From the NCBI RefSeq assembly GCF_030386795.1, contig NZ_JANUQM010000004.1:310001-374000 (forward strand): a DNA stretch of 64,000 nt, in the 5' to 3' direction. The DNA is from Streptomyces sp. S.PNR 29 (GTDB lineage: Bacteria; Actinomycetota; Actinomycetes; Streptomycetales; Streptomycetaceae). The notes below the pieces were generated by a model. The model saw only the letters and a list, made by a program, of their open reading frames with translations, did not search any database and was not told the DNA's origin. Both the position numbers and the translations under genes were made by a program. How positions within the stretch are numbered: the first letter of the stretch is position 1; each line of letters starts with the position of its first letter. This document shows positions 1 through 7,503 of the stretch, in pieces.

Positions 1-956
1 CCTTCGGCTCCTACCAGCTGGCCCTCGACCTGGGCGCCGACATCGTCGAGGCCGGCGATCTGGTGCCCACCAAGGACGGCCACATCGTCTGCCGCCACGA
101 GCCGGAGATCGGCGGCACGACCGACGTCGCCGACCACCCCGAGTTCGCCGACCGCAGGACCACCAAGACCCTCGACGGCGTGTCCACCACCGGCTGGTTC
201 ACCGAGGACTTCACCCTCGCCGAGCTGAAGACGCTCCGCGCGATCGAGCGCATCCCCGCCAACCGCCCGCACAACACGCTCTACGACGGCCGCTGGGAGA
301 TCCCCACCTTCGAAGAGGTGCTCCAGTGGCAGGACGAGCAGACCCGCAAGCGCGGCAGGCAGGTCTGGATCTACCCCGAGACCAAGCACCCCAGCTACTT
401 CCGCAAGCTGGGCCTCGGCCTGGAGGAACGGGTCGCCCGGCTGCTGCGCAAGTACGGCAAGGACAGGAAGAACTCGCCGGTCATCCTGCAGTCCTTCGAG
501 CCCACCAGCATCCAGCGCCTGAACCGGCTCGTCGGCAACCCCCTCGTCGTCCTGCTGTCCACGGCGAACAGCCGCCCCTGGGACTTCGTCGAGGCGGGCG
601 ACCCGCGCACGGTCGCCGACCTCATCACCCCCGAGGGCCTGAAGGAGATCGCCTCCTACGCCCAGGGCATCGGACCGACCCTCGACCTGGTCATCCCCAG
701 GGACGCGAGCGGCAAGCTCACCCGGCCGACCACCCTGGTGACCGACGCGCACAAGGCGGGCCTGGTCCTGCACCCGTACACCATGCGCAACGAGAACCCC
801 TTCCTGCCCGCCGACTTCCGCAAGGGCACCGACGCGGACGCCTACGGCGATGTCTTCGGGGCCTACGAGGCGTACTTCGCCACGGGCATCGACGGGGTCT
901 TCACCGACCAGCCCGACACCGGCCTGCTGGCCCGCGAGGACTTCGTCAACGACTGA
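1..956 (+). CDS. glpQ: Glycerophosphodiester phosphodiesterase, 5' end outside window
   Basis: Frame is open from the first bases (codons start at position 3), so the start lies upstream of the window. The visible part has the GDPD barrel signature: an acidic E-x-x-D strand (VEAGDLVPTKDG) followed by RHEPEIGGTTDVA, a WIYPETKHP strand around one third of the protein, and GIDGVFTDQPDT near the C terminus. The enzyme family splits glycerophosphodiesters into glycerol-3-phosphate and an alcohol. The long Tyr-rich insert and GTTDVA segment are typical of the larger, usually secreted GlpQ type rather than the short cytosolic UgpQ type, but the signal peptide cannot be checked. A strong hairpin follows the stop, so the gene ends its own transcript. 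Confidence 0.93.
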   Translation, partial: FGSYQLALDLGADIVEAGDLVPTKDGHIVCRHEPEIGGTTDVADHPEFADRRTTKTLDGVSTTGWFTEDFTLAELKTLRAIERIPANRPHNTLYDGRWEIPTFEEVLQWQDEQTRKRGRQVWIYPETKHPSYFRKLGLGLEERVARLLRKYGKDRKNSPVILQSFEPTSIQRLNRLVGNPLVVLLSTANSRPWDFVEAGDPRTVADLITPEGLKEIASYAQGIGPTLDLVIPRDASGKLTRPTTLVTDAHKAGLVLHPYTMRNENPFLPADFRKGTDADAYGDVFGAYEAYFATGIDGVFTDQPDTGLLAREDFVND

Positions 957-983
957 GCCCTGTTCCCCGATCGGGGTGAAAGC

Positions 984-1017
984 CGGCCGCCCGGGCAACC
1001 TGCCGCCCGGGCGGCCG
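984..1017 (+). terminator. Hairpin terminator after glpQ
   Basis: A perfect 13-bp GC stem (984-996 with 1005-1017) and an 8-nt loop lie 27 nt after the glpQ stop and 13 nt before the next start. There is no U-tract, as is common for Streptomyces terminators. Confidence 0.75.
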
Positions 1018-1030
1018 CGTCGTCCTGCAT

Positions 1031-1525
1031 ATGACGCACGACCTGGTCACCAGCCTGGGCCCGCTGCTCACCGCCGAGACCTCCGCCGAGGCACATGCCT
1101 CGGGGACCGAGCCGGGCGACCTGGAGCAGGCGGTCTGGCTCCGTCTCCTGGAACGTCTTGAGGCCGACGGCCCGCCCAGCGACCCCCACCGCTGGCTGCG
1201 CAGCGCCGTCCGTATCGAGGCGCGCCGCACCCGCCGCACGACGCGACTGGAACGACCGTATGAGACCGAGCCGGCCGACGACGCCGACCGCGACCCCGAG
1301 GAGCTCGTCCTCGCCGCCGCCCGGCGCCGGGCCCTGCGGGACGCCGTGCGCCGCCTGCCGGGACGCTGCCCCCGGCTGCTGGAGGCCCTGCTCTCCCCGA
1401 AGGACCTGACATACCGGGAAATCGCAGGAGAGTTGGGTATCTCACAGGGCACTCTCGGCCCGGAACGTTCCAGATGCCTGGGATGTCTGCGGAGATTGCT
1501 CGCACCGGAGGTTGCGGCGCGCTGA
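1031..1525 (+). CDS. ECF-like RNA polymerase sigma factor, 164 aa
   Basis: Small sigma-70 family protein. Residues about 30-75 look like region 2 (DLEQAVWLRLLERLEAD, then an Arg-rich helix with RWLRSAVRIEARRTRR). Residues about 105-160 look like region 4, with an LPGRCPRLLEALLSPKDLTYREIA segment (here split: the helix-turn-helix reads YREIAGELGISQGTLGPERS). Length fits an ECF factor without extra domains. No anti-sigma gene is adjacent; the downstream neighbour is a GNAT protein. The ATG lies directly after the glpQ terminator hairpin and has no clear ribosome site, so translation from a short or leaderless transcript is possible. Targets cannot be inferred. Confidence 0.8.
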   Translation: MTHDLVTSLGPLLTAETSAEAHASGTEPGDLEQAVWLRLLERLEADGPPSDPHRWLRSAVRIEARRTRRTTRLERPYETEPADDADRDPEELVLAAARRRALRDAVRRLPGRCPRLLEALLSPKDLTYREIAGELGISQGTLGPERSRCLGCLRRLLAPEVAAR

Positions 1526-1582
1526 GTACGGGGATAGGAGTGAGGGACGACAGGCGATCAGGTGAGCGGGAGGCATGCGCAC

Positions 1583-2080
1583 ATGGGCATGAGCGTGACC
1601 ATCTCGGTGGCGACCGAGCAGGATGCCGAGCAGATCTTCCGGCTGCAGTACCTCTGTTTCCAGAGCGAGGCCGCGCTGTACGGCAACTACCGCATCGACC
1701 CGCTTGTCCAAACCCTCGACTCCGTCCGTCACGAGGTCGCCGAGGACTGCGTCTTCGTCGCGAGGCTCGGCGACGAGGTGGTCGGCTCGGTGCGCGGCAG
1801 CGTGACCGAGGACGGCGCGGCCTCCATCGGCAAGCTCTGTGTCCACCCCCGCCTCCAGGGCCACGGCATCGGCGCGCGGCTGCTGCGCGCGGCGGAAGCG
1901 GCGCTGGCGGAGGAGCGGGGCGCCAAGAAGTTCCGCCTCCACACCGGCCACCGCAGCGAGGGCAACCTGCGGTTGTACCGCCGGGTGGGATACCAGACGG
2001 TGGGGACGTCGCAGGGCGCCGACGGCGTACCGATGATCGTCCTGGAGAAGGCGGCGGGAACCTACGCGGCTACCGCGTAG
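1583..2080 (+). CDS. GNAT family N-acetyltransferase, 165 aa
   Basis: Single GNAT fold: the acetyl-CoA loop reads LCVHPRLQGHGIGARLLRAA (residues about 85-105), followed by LHTGHRSEGNLRLYRRVGYQ, the C-terminal strand-helix typical of the family. It acetylates an unknown amine with acetyl-CoA. The start chosen is ATG 1583, 9 nt after GGGAGG (1568-1573); ATG 1589 is an alternative, and GTG 1562 lies before that Shine-Dalgarno site. It converges with, and overlaps by 11 nt, the minus-strand membrane-protein gene that ends at 2070. Substrate unknown. Confidence 0.88.
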   Translation: MGMSVTISVATEQDAEQIFRLQYLCFQSEAALYGNYRIDPLVQTLDSVRHEVAEDCVFVARLGDEVVGSVRGSVTEDGAASIGKLCVHPRLQGHGIGARLLRAAEAALAEERGAKKFRLHTGHRSEGNLRLYRRVGYQTVGTSQGADGVPMIVLEKAAGTYAATA

Positions 2081-2483
2081 CGCTCCGGGACTTCCGCAGC
2101 CAGTACAGCGCGGACAGCGGCAGCAGTACCGGAATGAAGACGTACCCCATGCCGTAGTCCGACCAGACCGTCGCGTCCGGGAAGGCCGACGGCTCGATCA
2201 GGGTCCACGTACCCACGGTCAGCACCCCCGCGAGCTCGGCGGCGCAACACACCTGCGCCGCCCTGCGGGCCCGCTCACCCCCGCGTACCAGCGAGTACGT
2301 GATGAAGCCGTAGACGAGCCCCGCCACCGCCGACAGCGAGTACGCGAGCGGAGCACGGTCGAACTCGGTGGCGATCTGGTACGCGGACCGCGACACCGCG
2401 CCGACCACCATCACCCCGTACAGCCACACCAGCAGCATCCCGGGCCCGCTGATCAGCCGGGTCCGTGCCGGCTTCTCCTCCAT
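2070..2483 (-). CDS. Small integral membrane protein, 137 aa
   Basis: No recognised function. About four hydrophobic helices can be read: GMLLVWLYGVMVVGAV, YSLSAVAGLVYGFITYSLV, a Cys-containing VCCAAELAGVLTVGTW helix and YVFIPVLLPLSALYWL near the C terminus, followed by a basic tail (RKSRSATR). The protein starts with a charged cytosolic segment MEEKPARTR. Start choice is uncertain: ATG 2483 follows AGGTGA by 5 nt, but GTG 2492 lies 6 nt after GGGGAGG. Either way it begins within a few bases of the stop of the upstream gene (2494), so the two are translationally coupled and probably act together in the membrane. Confidence 0.75.
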   Translation of the reverse strand: MEEKPARTRLISGPGMLLVWLYGVMVVGAVSRSAYQIATEFDRAPLAYSLSAVAGLVYGFITYSLVRGGERARRAAQVCCAAELAGVLTVGTWTLIEPSAFPDATVWSDYGMGYVFIPVLLPLSALYWLRKSRSATR

Positions 2484-2493
2484 CACGGTCACC

Positions 2494-2853
2494 TCAGCCT
2501 CCCCAGATGTCATACAACCGCACCTCCAGGACGGCGAGGACGACACCGCCGGCCGCGACCGTCACCGAGCCCCACCTCGTCCGCTCCGCGAGCGACATGA
2601 ACCCCACCGCCGGGACGCACGCGAAGGCCCCGAGCAGATACGCCACGAAGATCGTCGTCCCCTGCTCCGGCTTCTCGCCCCGCGCCAGCTGCACGATGCC
2701 GACGACCAGCTGGACCAGGGTCAGCAGCGTCACCACGGCCATCCCGATGAAGTGCCAGTCCTTGGTCGGCTGATCGCGGTAGGCGGCCCAGCCGCACCAG
2801 GCGGCGAGCAGCAGCGCGGCGACGCCGGTCGCCAGCGTCAGGGCATCAAGCAT
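2494..2853 (-). CDS. Small integral membrane protein, 119 aa
   Basis: No recognised function. Four hydrophobic segments are visible: LTLATGVAALLLAAWCGWA, FIGMAVVTLLTLVQLVVGIV, GTTIFVAYLLGAFACVPAVG and a C-terminal SVTVAAGGVVLAVLEVRLY, separated by short charged loops. It is the first gene of a two-gene minus-strand unit with the membrane protein ending at 2070; the pair overlaps or nearly touches. It is divergent from the HAD phosphatase gene (ATG 2923), and the 69-nt gap must hold both promoters. Confidence 0.75.
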   Translation of the reverse strand: MLDALTLATGVAALLLAAWCGWAAYRDQPTKDWHFIGMAVVTLLTLVQLVVGIVQLARGEKPEQGTTIFVAYLLGAFACVPAVGFMSLAERTRWGSVTVAAGGVVLAVLEVRLYDIWGG

Positions 2854-2909
2854 GCAGCGACCCTATTACGGGCCAAAAGGCCTGATGCGGCCGACCCCGG
2901 CACGCACCG

Positions 2910-2915
2910 TAGGGT
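2910..2915 (+). promoter_or_regulatory. -10 box TAGGGT of a probable leaderless promoter
   Basis: TAGGGT lies 7 nt before the ATG of the HAD phosphatase gene, and no Shine-Dalgarno sequence precedes that ATG. This spacing puts the transcription start at or next to the ATG. No good -35 box is visible. Confidence 0.55.
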
Positions 2916-2922
2916 CGAGAGC

Positions 2923-3573
2923 ATGAAGATCCACGCACAGGCCCTGCTGTTCGACAACGACGGAACCCTCGTCTCCTCCCTCGAGTCCGTGCACCGCTGC
3001 TGGACGCGATGGGCCGGGGAGTACGGCCTCACGGCCGAGGAGTTCGCCCGCGTCGAGCTGCACGGCCGGCCGGCCGCCGAGATAGCCGCCGACCTGCTGC
3101 CCGCCGACGTCGTGCCGGAGGCCGTCGCGCGGATCGAGCAGCTGGAGGTCGACGACGTACCCCGGGGCGGCGTGCACCTGCTGCCCGGCACCAAGGAGTT
3201 CCTCGACGCGCTCCCGGCCGACCGCTGGGCCGTCGTCACCTCCGCGACCCGCCGCCTCGCCGAGGCCCGGCTCGACGCCGTCGGCATCCTGCCCAAGACC
3301 CTCGTCGCCGCGGACGACATCACCCGCGGCAAGCCCGACCCCGAGCCCTACCTGCTCGGCGCCCGCGCACTGGGCGTCGACCCGGCCCACTGCGTCGTCT
3401 TCGAGGACGCCCCCGCAGGACTCCTGTCCGGCCGCGCCGCCGGCATGACCACCGTGGCGTTGGCCACAACCCACCAGGCCCACGAGCTGGACGCCGACCT
3501 CGTCGTCGAGAACCTGTCGGCCCTGTCCGTACAGGTCGCCGCCGGGGGAGTCGAGATCACCGTCCGCGGCTGA
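2923..3573 (+). CDS. HAD-superfamily phosphatase (sugar-phosphate type), 216 aa
   Basis: All HAD motifs are present: motif I LLFDNDGTLV (residues about 8-17), motif II around VVTSATRR, the conserved Lys in GKPDPEPYLLGARALG, and motif IV VVFEDAPAGLLSGRAAGM. The helical cap between motifs I and II (LHGRPAAEIAADLLP...) makes it a subfamily-I beta-phosphoglucomutase or DOG phosphatase/GppA-like enzyme that dephosphorylates small sugar phosphates. Exact substrate cannot be read. Start ATG 2923 is probably leaderless (see the -10 box). A hairpin at 3584-3608 ends the unit before the methionine transport operon. Confidence 0.88.
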   Translation: MKIHAQALLFDNDGTLVSSLESVHRCWTRWAGEYGLTAEEFARVELHGRPAAEIAADLLPADVVPEAVARIEQLEVDDVPRGGVHLLPGTKEFLDALPADRWAVVTSATRRLAEARLDAVGILPKTLVAADDITRGKPDPEPYLLGARALGVDPAHCVVFEDAPAGLLSGRAAGMTTVALATTHQAHELDADLVVENLSALSVQVAAGGVEITVRG

Positions 3574-3583
3574 CGGCTGTCCA

Positions 3584-3608
3584 CCACTGTCCAGCATGCG
3601 GACAGTGG
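3584..3608 (+). terminator. 9-bp hairpin between HAD gene and met leader
   Basis: CCACTGTCC (3584-3592) pairs perfectly with GGACAGTGG (3600-3608) across a 7-nt loop, 10 nt after the HAD stop. It may terminate that gene. It also sits 4 nt upstream of the -35 box of the next promoter, so an operator role is a possible alternative. Confidence 0.5.
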
Positions 3609-3612
3609 CGCT

Positions 3613-3641
3613 TTGTCAGCACCGTACGTCTGCTTTACTGA
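3613..3641 (+). promoter_or_regulatory. Promoter of the metNIQ leader ORF
   Basis: TTGTCA (3613-3618) is followed after 17 nt by TACTGA (3636-3641); an overlapping TTTACT (3634-3639) would place the start exactly on the ATG at 3646. No Shine-Dalgarno site precedes that ATG, so the leader ORF is probably translated from a leaderless transcript. Confidence 0.55.
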
Positions 3642-3645
3642 TCGC

Positions 3646-3732
3646 ATGACCACCACGAGCTGCCGCACCCCTGCGACCGAGGCGACCCTTGCGCCCGGTG
3701 CTCGTTGTATGTGTCGAATGTGCGCCTTCTAG
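3646..3732 (+). CDS. 28-aa Cys/Met-rich leader peptide upstream of metN
   Basis: Short ORF ATG 3646 to TAG 3732. The peptide contains four Cys and, besides the start, two Met; its end reads GARCMCRMCAF, so six of the last eight-to-nine codons before the stop alternate Arg/Cys/Met. It lies 206 nt upstream of metN in the 5' region of a methionine-transport operon, directly after a promoter-like sequence and before two hairpins. Cys-rich, often leaderless short ORFs that sense sulfur amino-acid supply by ribosome stalling are known upstream of sulfur-metabolism operons in mycobacteria, and Streptomyces genomes also have annotated putative leader peptides. The stalling role here is inference. Confidence 0.6.
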   Translation: MTTTSCRTPATEATLAPGARCMCRMCAF

Positions 3733-3938
3733 AGGGCCCCTGCACCACCCCGAGCCTCGCGCCCCGAAGCGAGGCGCCGTGGCATGTCCGTACGCCCTAG
3801 TCGTACGTGACTGACCCGGCCCCGCGCACACGTTCTCCCGGTTCCGGTGCCAAGCGAGAACCGTGCCGCGTTCCCGACCGAATGCACCCGTGCCCGGGCA
3901 CACCCACGCCCGCGCACTCGACAGTGACGGAAACCCAC
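3733..3938 (+). promoter_or_regulatory. metNIQ 5' leader with two hairpins (attenuator candidate)
   Basis: Between the leader ORF stop and metN there is a 7-bp hairpin (GCCTCGC 3754-3760 with 3769-3775) that starts 22 nt after the stop, and a second one formed by CGTACG (3789-3794) and CGTACG (3802-3807). Ribosome position on the Cys/Met codons could decide which folds form. No U-tract is seen, so if this is an attenuator it is not a simple intrinsic type. I could not match it to an S-box riboswitch. Confidence 0.4.
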
Positions 3939-4982
3939 GTGATCACCACATCGGGCCTCACCAAGGTCTACCGCTCACGCGGCCGCGAGGTCACCGCCCT
4001 GGACGGCGTCGACCTGCACGTCCGCGAAGGAGAGGTGTACGGCGTCATCGGCCAGTCCGGCGCCGGCAAGTCCTCGCTCATCCGCTGCGTCAACCTCCTG
4101 GAGCGCCCCACCTCCGGCACGGTCACCGTCGCCGGCCAGGACCTCACCGCGCTCGCCGGCCGAGGCCCCCGCGCCGGCCGCGAGCTGCGGCAGGCGCGCA
4201 GCCGTATCGGCATGGTCTTCCAGCACTTCAACCTGCTGTCCTCCCGCACCGTGCAGGACAACGTCGAGCTGCCGCTGGAGATCCTCGGCAAGTCCGGGAA
4301 GGAACGTTCCCGCAAGGCCCTGGAACTGCTCGACCTGGTAGGCCTCGCCGACCAGGCCAAGGCCTACCCCGCGCAGCTCTCCGGCGGCCAGAAGCAGCGC
4401 GTCGGCATCGCCCGCGCTCTGGCCGGCGACCCCAAGGTGCTGCTGTCCGACGAGGCCACCAGCGCCCTCGACCCGGAGACCACCCGCTCGATCCTGACGC
4501 TGCTGCGCGACCTGAACCGGCAGCTCGGCCTGACCGTGCTGCTCATCACCCACGAGATGGACGTCGTCAAGAGCATCTGCGACTCCGCCGCCCTGATGGA
4601 GAACGGCCGCATCGTCGAGTCCGGCACGGTGAGCGAGCTGCTCGCGACCCCCGGCTCCGAACTGGCCTCCGCGCTGTTCCCGGTGGGCGGCGACGCCTCC
4701 GGCGAGGACCGCACCGTCCTCGACATCACCTTCCAGGGCGAGGCCGCCACCCAGCCCGTCATCTCGCAGGTGGCGCGCACCTACAACATCGACATATCGA
4801 TTCTCGGTGCCGCCATCGACACCGTCGGCGGCCTCCAGGTCGGCCGGATGCGCATCGAACTGCCCGGCCGCTATGAGGACAACGTCGTGCCGGTCGGCTT
4901 CCTGCGCGAGCAGGGCCTGCACATCGACGTCGTCGACAACGCCGCCGAGGAGCCCGTACTCGCGAAGGAGGGGGCCAAGTGA
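3939..4982 (+). CDS. metN: Methionine ABC transporter ATP-binding protein MetN, 347 aa
   Basis: ATPase of the D/L-methionine importer. Walker A GQSGAGKSS (residues about 37-45), Q-loop MVFQHFNLL, signature LSGGQKQR, Walker B VLLSDEAT with the DPETT D-loop, and H-loop LLITHEMD are all present. After residue about 250 comes the C-terminal NIL/ACT-like regulatory domain (ISQVARTYNIDISILGAAIDTVGGLQVGRMRIEL), which in MetN binds methionine and inhibits transport. GTG 3939 gives the normal family length; GTG 3924 and GTG 3807 are in frame but would add non-conserved residues. The stop overlaps the metI start by 4 nt. Expression is probably governed by the upstream leader. Confidence 0.95.
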   Translation: MITTSGLTKVYRSRGREVTALDGVDLHVREGEVYGVIGQSGAGKSSLIRCVNLLERPTSGTVTVAGQDLTALAGRGPRAGRELRQARSRIGMVFQHFNLLSSRTVQDNVELPLEILGKSGKERSRKALELLDLVGLADQAKAYPAQLSGGQKQRVGIARALAGDPKVLLSDEATSALDPETTRSILTLLRDLNRQLGLTVLLITHEMDVVKSICDSAALMENGRIVESGTVSELLATPGSELASALFPVGGDASGEDRTVLDITFQGEAATQPVISQVARTYNIDISILGAAIDTVGGLQVGRMRIELPGRYEDNVVPVGFLREQGLHIDVVDNAAEEPVLAKEGAK

Positions 4983-5716
4983 CCTGGTCCGAGATGCAGC
5001 CACTGCTGGAACAGGCGTGTCAGGAGACGCTGGTCATGGTCGGCTGGTCCACCCTGATCGCCGTCGTCGGCGGACTTCCGCTCGGCATCCTGCTCGTCCT
5101 GACCGACCGGGGCGGCCTGCTGCAGAACACCGTGGTGAACAAGGTCATCGGGCAGATCGTGAACGTCGGCCGCTCGATGCCGTTCATCATCCTCATGGTC
5201 GCCCTGATGAACTTCACCCGCTGGGTCACCGGCACGACCATCGGCAGCGAGGCCGCGATCGTGCCGCTCGCCATCGGCGGCATCCCCTTCTTCGCGCGCC
5301 TGGTCGAGACGGCCGTCCGCGAAGTGGACCACGGCCTGGTCGAGGCCGTGCAGGCGATGGGCGGCAACACCTGGACGATCGTCCGCAAGGTCCTGGTGCC
5401 CGAGGCGCTCCCGTCCCTCATCGCCAGCACCACGACCACGATCATCGCCCTCATCGGCTACTCCGCCATGGCCGGCACGGTCGGCGGCGGCGGACTCGGC
5501 GACCTGGCCGTCCGCTACGGCTACCAGCGCTTCGAGACCGGCCTGATGTGGATCACCGTCGCGATCCTCGCCGTCGTCATCTCCCTCATCCAGTTCGCCG
5601 GGGACTTCGCGGCCCGCTCCCTGCACCGCCGCGGCGGCCGCTCGGGCCCCTCGCCCAAGCTGCGGCTGCTCAGGGCCGAGGAGCCCGCGGCGGCCGACGT
5701 CAGCAAGGTCGCATAA
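4979..5716 (+). CDS. metI: Methionine ABC transporter permease MetI, 245 aa
   Basis: Membrane subunit of the MetNIQ importer. About five to six helices can be read, beginning with TLVMVGWSTLIAVVGGLPLGILLVL. The EAA loop that docks on MetN is clear: VREVDHGLVEAVQAMGGNTW, followed by GSTTTTII-like text reading ASTTTTIIALIGYSAMAGTVGGGGLGDLA, the hallmark of MetI proteins. GTG 4979 overlaps the metN stop (GTGA), so synthesis of both subunits is coupled. The C terminus is extended by about 35 charged residues after the last helix, of no known function. Confidence 0.95.
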   Translation: MTWSEMQPLLEQACQETLVMVGWSTLIAVVGGLPLGILLVLTDRGGLLQNTVVNKVIGQIVNVGRSMPFIILMVALMNFTRWVTGTTIGSEAAIVPLAIGGIPFFARLVETAVREVDHGLVEAVQAMGGNTWTIVRKVLVPEALPSLIASTTTTIIALIGYSAMAGTVGGGGLGDLAVRYGYQRFETGLMWITVAILAVVISLIQFAGDFAARSLHRRGGRSGPSPKLRLLRAEEPAAADVSKVA

Positions 5717-5780
5717 CCCTCTCCGCACTCCCCGTACCACCCGAGACGGGGTCGCACCACCCACAAGGAAGGCACTTTTC

Positions 5781-6605
5781 GTGCGTAACACCGCCAAGAT
5801 CACCACCGCCGCCCTCGCCGCCGGAGCCCTCACCCTCGGGCTCACCGCCTGCGGCGCCGGCGACTCCGGCTCCGACACCAGCGGTCCGCTGATCGTCGCC
5901 GCGAGCCCGACCCCGCACGCCGAGATCCTGAACTACGTGAAGGACAACCTGGCGAAGAAGGCGGGCCTGGACCTGGAGGTCAAGGAGTTCACCGACTACG
6001 TCACGCCGAACACGGCGACCCAGGACGGCTCGGTGGGCGCCAACTACTTCCAGAACCAGCCGTACCTCGACGACTTCAACAAGAAGAACGGCACCGACAT
6101 CGTGCCGGTCGTCACGGTGCACCTGGAGCCGCTCGGCCTGTACTCCCACAAGGTCAAGAAGGCCGACGAACTGAAGAGCGGTGCGACCGTCGCCGTGCCC
6201 AACGACACCGTCAACGAGGCCCGGGCCCTGAAGCTGCTCGCGGCGAACGGGCTGATCACCCTCAAGGACGGCGTGGGCAACGAGGCGACCCCCTCGGACA
6301 TCACCAAGAACCCGAAGAACCTGAAGTTCAAGGAGCTGGAGGCGGCCCAGACCCCGCGCTCCCTGGACGACGTGGACGCCGCCGTCGTCAACGGCAACTA
6401 CGCCATCGAGTCCGACCTCAAGCCCGCCAAGGACGCCCTCGTCCTGGAGAGCCCGAAGAACAACCCCTACGGCAACTTCCTCGCGGTGAAGAAGGGCAAC
6501 GAGGACGACCCGCGCGTGAAGAAGCTCGCGAAGCTCCTCACCTCCGCCGAGGTGAAGAAGTTCATTCAGGACAAGTACGCCGGCTCCGTCATCGCGTCCT
6601 TCTGA
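5781..6605 (+). CDS. metQ: Methionine-binding lipoprotein MetQ, 274 aa
   Basis: NlpA/MetQ family substrate-binding protein that delivers methionine to MetNI. A signal peptide ends in the lipobox L-T-A-C (Cys24 lipidated). The mature part begins PLIVAASPTPHAEILNYV and contains DYVTPNTATQDGSVGANYFQNQPYLDDF and AVVNGNYA, all typical of the family. GTG 5781 follows AAGGAAGG with normal spacing. It is the last gene of the operon, 64 nt after metI, and is followed by a strong hairpin terminator. Confidence 0.96.
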   Translation: MRNTAKITTAALAAGALTLGLTACGAGDSGSDTSGPLIVAASPTPHAEILNYVKDNLAKKAGLDLEVKEFTDYVTPNTATQDGSVGANYFQNQPYLDDFNKKNGTDIVPVVTVHLEPLGLYSHKVKKADELKSGATVAVPNDTVNEARALKLLAANGLITLKDGVGNEATPSDITKNPKNLKFKELEAAQTPRSLDDVDAAVVNGNYAIESDLKPAKDALVLESPKNNPYGNFLAVKKGNEDDPRVKKLAKLLTSAEVKKFIQDKYAGSVIASF

Positions 6606-6634
6606 CGCACACGCCGCACGGAGCCGCCGCTGCC

Positions 6635-6663
6635 GGGTCCGCTCCTGGTGAAGGAGCGGACCC
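6635..6663 (+). terminator. Terminator of metNIQ
   Basis: Perfect 11-bp stem (6635-6645 with 6653-6663) and a 7-nt loop, 30 nt after the metQ stop. Confidence 0.8.
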
Positions 6664-6748
6664 CGTGGTGCGGTTCGGTGCTTTCATGCTGCATGCTGGG
6701 CAGTTCAGCAGGCCCTGACAGCTTTTCCCGAAGGTAACGGAGTGGCGC

Positions 6749-7387
6749 ATGACTGGCACCTTCCCCAACGTCTCCATCAGCACGGAGCGGTTGGTACTGC
6801 GCCCCTTCGAGGACACCGACATCCAGGCGTTCGCCGACATGATGAACGACGAACTCGTCACCGCCTGGACCTCCGTGCCGCACCCCTACACCGAGGCCGA
6901 CGCCCGCGCCTGGATCACCGAACTGGCCCCGGCCGAACGCGCCGAGGGCCGCGGCATCGTCTTCGCGGTCACCGAGTTCCTCACCCAGCGTCTCGTCGGC
7001 ATCGTGCACCTCAAGCGCACCGACTGGCGCGTCCGCTCCAGCGAGATCTCCTACGTCATCGCCCCCTGGGCACGCGGCGAGGGCTACGCCTCCGAGGCGG
7101 CCCTCGCCACCGCGCAGTGGCTCTTCCACGACCAGAAGTTCGAACGGCTGGAACTGCGCACCGCGGCCGACAACACCGCCTCCCAGCAGGTGGCCCAGAA
7201 GATCGGCTGCATCAGCGAGGGCGTGCTGCGGGGGGCCTGGATAGCGCGCACCAGGACCGGGAACGGCGAGTGGACCGACGTCCGCACCGACCTCATCGTC
7301 TGGAGCCTGCTGCCCGAGGACCTGGAAGGCGTCGGCGACCAGCTGGCCGACACCGGCGGTTTCGCCTCGTTCACCGACTGGAACTGA
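6749..7387 (+). CDS. GNAT acetyltransferase, RimJ/RimL type, 212 aa
   Basis: The opening STERLVLRPFEDTDIQAFADMM and the pattern VGIVHLKRTDWRVRSSEISYVI-APWARGEGYASEAALATAQWLF (read here in pieces) mark the RimJ/RimL branch, which acetylates protein N termini or small molecules. The A-W-A-R-G-E-G-Y-A acetyl-CoA loop is at about residues 110-120, and the C-terminal NTASQQVAQKIGCISEGVLRG is the usual end of the fold. ATG 6749 follows CGGAGTG by 7 nt. It stands alone between the met terminator and cobL. Substrate unknown. Confidence 0.88.
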   Translation: MTGTFPNVSISTERLVLRPFEDTDIQAFADMMNDELVTAWTSVPHPYTEADARAWITELAPAERAEGRGIVFAVTEFLTQRLVGIVHLKRTDWRVRSSEISYVIAPWARGEGYASEAALATAQWLFHDQKFERLELRTAADNTASQQVAQKIGCISEGVLRGAWIARTRTGNGEWTDVRTDLIVWSLLPEDLEGVGDQLADTGGFASFTDWN

Positions 7388-7503
7388 AAGCAGCTGGTCA
7401 CGGCACCGACGCCGCGTCCCGGGGCCGCACCGGGTACCCTCACGAAGCCCCCATGCGGGCTCTTCTCGGACGACCTGCGAAAACCCCCTGGAGACTGACG
7501 ACG

